DNA from: Parahaliea mediterranea | Lineage (GTDB): Bacteria > Pseudomonadota > Gammaproteobacteria > Pseudomonadales > Halieaceae | Length of the DNA: 64,000 bases | Assembly (NCBI RefSeq): GCF_003402235.1 | Contig: NZ_QEWO01000006.1 | Location: forward strand, 186,001 to 250,000 | Reading direction: 5' to 3' | Shown here: one piece after another, positions 62,358-64,000 of the stretch | Layout of the letters: every line of letters begins with the position of its first letter | Numbering within the stretch: position 1 is the first letter of the stretch | The notes under the pieces: generated by a model | Database searches by the model: none | What the model was told of the DNA's origin: nothing | The model's input: only the letters and a program-made list of their open reading frames with translations | Program-made: the position numbers and the translations under genes

Positions 62358-63806
62358 ATGCATCTTGGCACCACGCTTCGCGTTCTCGGCATTCTGCTGA
62401 TGCTGTTCAGCAGCACCATGCTGGTGCCGCTGGTGGTGGGGTTGATCGCCGACGACCACACGGTAAATGGCTTTCTGGTGGCCCTGTCCATTACCTTTTT
62501 CTCCGGGCTGCTTATGTGGCTGCCGGCGCGGGCCACGCGCCATGAGCTGCGCATTCGCGACGGCTTCCTGATTACCTCCCTGTTCTGGACGGTGCTCGGC
62601 CTGTTCGGGGCCCTGCCCTTTGCCTTCGAGGATGCCCTGGACCTCACCCCCACCGAGGCCATCTTTGAATCCATCTCCGGCCTCACCACCACCGGGGCCA
62701 CGGTGATCACCGGCCTGGACAGCCTGCCCCACTCCATCCTCATCTACCGCCAGATGCTGCAGTGGCTGGGGGGCATCGGGATCATTGTGGTGGCGGTGGC
62801 GGTGCTGCCCATGCTGGGCATCGGCGGCATGCAGCTGTACCGCGCGGAAATCCCCGGCCCCACCAAGGATTCCAAGCTCACCCCACGCATCACCGAGACA
62901 GCCAAGGCCCTGTTCACCGTGTATGTGGCCCTCACCGCGGTGTGCGCCCTGTGCTACTACCTGGCGGGCATGAGCGCCTTCGACGCCATCGGCCACGCCT
63001 TTTCCACCGTGACCATCGGCGGTTTTTCCACCCACGACGCCAGTATGGCCTGGTTCGACAGCAATGTGATCCTGCTCATCTGCAGCCTGTTCATGTGCAT
63101 TTCGGCGATGAACTTTGGCCTGCACTACCTGGCCTGGCGGCGCCGCTCGCTGACCCAGTACCTGGGGGATTCCGAAACCAAGTTTTTCGGTGGCATTGTG
63201 CTGGTGTGCATCGCCATTACCTGCGCCCACCTGATTCTGTCCGGAGCCATCGCGCCGGCAGACGCGGTGGTACACGGGCTGTTCCAGGCCATTTCCATCA
63301 CCACCACCACCGGCTTTGCCAGCGAGAACTTCGCCCTCTGGCCCACCTTCCTGCCGGTGATGCTGCTGATGTTCTCCTTTATGGGCGGCTGCGTCGGGTC
63401 CACCGGGGGCGGCATCAAGGCCATGCGCCTGATGCTGATCTACAAGCAGGGGATTCGCGAGCTGAAGCAGCTGGTGCACCCCCAGGCGGTGATCCCCCTG
63501 AAGATGGGCAAGCGGCGGGTGGAGGCGGCGGTGGTCAGCGCCGTGTGGAGCTTCTTCGCCGTGTATATGTTTTCGTTCATCACCATTTTGCTGCTGCTGA
63601 TGGGCACCGGGCTGGATTTCATCACCGCCTTCTCCGCCGTGGCCGCCTCCCTCAACAACCTCGGCCCGGGGCTGGGCGACGTGGCCGCCAACTACGCCGG
63701 CATCAACGAAACCGCCAAGGCCCTGCTGTGCTTTGCCATGCTGCTGGGCCGGCTGGAGGTGTTCACCCTGCTGGTGCTGTTCACCCCCATGTTCTGGCGC
63801 CTCTGA
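62358..63806 (+). CDS. trkH: Trk potassium uptake channel subunit TrkH
   Basis: The K+-conducting membrane subunit, 482 residues. Four membrane-pore-membrane repeats supply selectivity-filter loops: GLTTTGATV, TVTIGGFSTHD, SITTTTGFAS and NNLGPGLGD, each with the central glycine. The intramembrane gate stretch before the last repeats (MGGCVGSTGGGIKAMR) is typical of TrkH. It follows trkA directly, so TrkA and TrkH are made together. The C-terminus ends RLEVFTLLVLFTPMFWRL, as in the family. Confidence 0.95.
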   Translation: MHLGTTLRVLGILLMLFSSTMLVPLVVGLIADDHTVNGFLVALSITFFSGLLMWLPARATRHELRIRDGFLITSLFWTVLGLFGALPFAFEDALDLTPTEAIFESISGLTTTGATVITGLDSLPHSILIYRQMLQWLGGIGIIVVAVAVLPMLGIGGMQLYRAEIPGPTKDSKLTPRITETAKALFTVYVALTAVCALCYYLAGMSAFDAIGHAFSTVTIGGFSTHDASMAWFDSNVILLICSLFMCISAMNFGLHYLAWRRRSLTQYLGDSETKFFGGIVLVCIAITCAHLILSGAIAPADAVVHGLFQAISITTTTGFASENFALWPTFLPVMLLMFSFMGGCVGSTGGGIKAMRLMLIYKQGIRELKQLVHPQAVIPLKMGKRRVEAAVVSAVWSFFAVYMFSFITILLLLMGTGLDFITAFSAVAASLNNLGPGLGDVAANYAGINETAKALLCFAMLLGRLEVFTLLVLFTPMFWRL

Positions 63807-63811
63807 TGCCT

Positions 63812-63829
63812 GGCGCTCGCTTCAGCGCC
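63812..63829. terminator. Hairpin between trkH and djlA-like gene
   Basis: GGCGCT-CGCTTC-AGCGCC is a perfect 6-bp stem located between the convergent stops and covering the stop of the minus-strand gene. It lacks a T-run, so termination is uncertain. Confidence 0.3.
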
Positions 63830-64000
63830 CGCCGCGGTGCTTGCGCACCAGTTCGTAGGCGGCCTGGATATCCTGGGACTTTTCCGTCGCCACCTTCACC
63901 ATGTGCTCCGGCACGCCCTGGGCGATCAGTTTGTCCGGGTGGTTTTCGCTCATCAGCTTGCGGTAGGCCCGCTTGAGGTCGCGGTCGCTGACCGTTTCAC
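63822..64000 (-). CDS. djlA: DjlA-like co-chaperone, C-terminal J domain (partial)
   Basis: The last 59 residues of a protein cut by the right edge. They read as the end of a J domain: VSDRDLKRAYRKLMSENHPDKLI, with the HPD tripeptide that stimulates DnaK, then VPEHMVKVATEKSQDIQAAYELV and a short basic tail (RKHRGGR). A C-terminal J domain with this exact KLMSENHPDKL style is characteristic of DjlA (TerB-like plus J domain, membrane-anchored). The N-terminal anchor and TerB part are outside the window, so full identity cannot be confirmed. It converges on trkH with a gap of 15 bases. Confidence 0.82.
   Translation of the reverse strand, partial: ETVSDRDLKRAYRKLMSENHPDKLIAQGVPEHMVKVATEKSQDIQAAYELVRKHRGGR

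Overview
The window is about 64 kb of a high-GC gammaproteobacterial chromosome. Gene content and order resemble marine Cellvibrionales/Halieaceae-type bacteria and, in several blocks, Pseudomonas: DUF47-pit-argE-argA; polA/engB; ctaC-ctaD-ctaG-ctaE-surf1-cyoE-sco; aroE-hemF-tsaC-dprA-tsaP / def-fmt-rsmB-trkA. That taxonomic guess is inference from synteny and protein style; no rRNA or other decisive marker lies in the window. I saw no prophage, insertion-sequence transposase, tRNA or CRISPR array.

Layout. 1-2715: 5' part of glnE (cut by the window edge) and an orphan GspE/PilB-like ATPase. 2.8-4.9 kb: phosphate-uptake pair (DUF47 regulator plus Pit). 4.86-5.75 kb: gene-free island holding two MITE-like elements of about 227 bp in opposite orientation. 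5.7-9.6 kb: arginine biosynthesis (argE, argA) around a cation/proton antiporter. 9.7-18.8 kb: mixed housekeeping genes (DUF3833 lipoprotein, secreted esterase, thpR, ilvD, DUF6279 lipoprotein, VOC protein, threonine/serine dehydratase-like enzyme, membrane protein, AGCS symporter). 18.9-28.9 kb: an accessory catabolic island with a five-gene plus-strand run (amidohydrolase, KshA-like Rieske oxygenase, acetoacetate-decarboxylase-family protein, SDR, VOC protein), an SDR just upstream, and on the minus strand an MFS transporter, a TonB-dependent receptor and a LysR regulator. 29-34.9 kb: leuA, a divergent Lrp/AsnC regulator, SDR, Bcr/CflA exporter, cysteine synthase. 35-38.2 kb: FMN reductase, dsbA, cytochromes c4 and c5, engB. 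38.28-38.40 kb: probable small RNA at the Spot 42/ErsA position next to polA. 41.9-49.7 kb: complete caa3-type cytochrome c oxidase structural and assembly locus that lacks a heme A synthase gene. 50-57.8 kb: MATE exporter, YheV-like protein, gamma-carbonic anhydrase, aroE, hemF, tsaC, purE, dprA, tsaP. 58-64 kb: def-fmt-rsmB, trkA-trkH, and the C-terminal J domain of a DjlA-like co-chaperone at the right edge.

How it fits together. Most genes are core metabolism: nitrogen control, arginine/branched-chain/cysteine/shikimate synthesis, heme and respiration, translation start and tRNA/rRNA modification, K+ and phosphate uptake. The respiratory part is coherent: periplasmic DsbA, soluble cytochromes c4/c5 as electron donors, and the oxidase with its copper (Sco, Cox11) and heme (CyoE, Surf1) assembly factors. 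The most novel-looking items are the paired 227-bp elements with compensating changes in their terminal repeats, the sRNA candidate with a sigma-E-type promoter, the Rieske/amidohydrolase/decarboxylase island of unknown substrate, and the missing ctaA.
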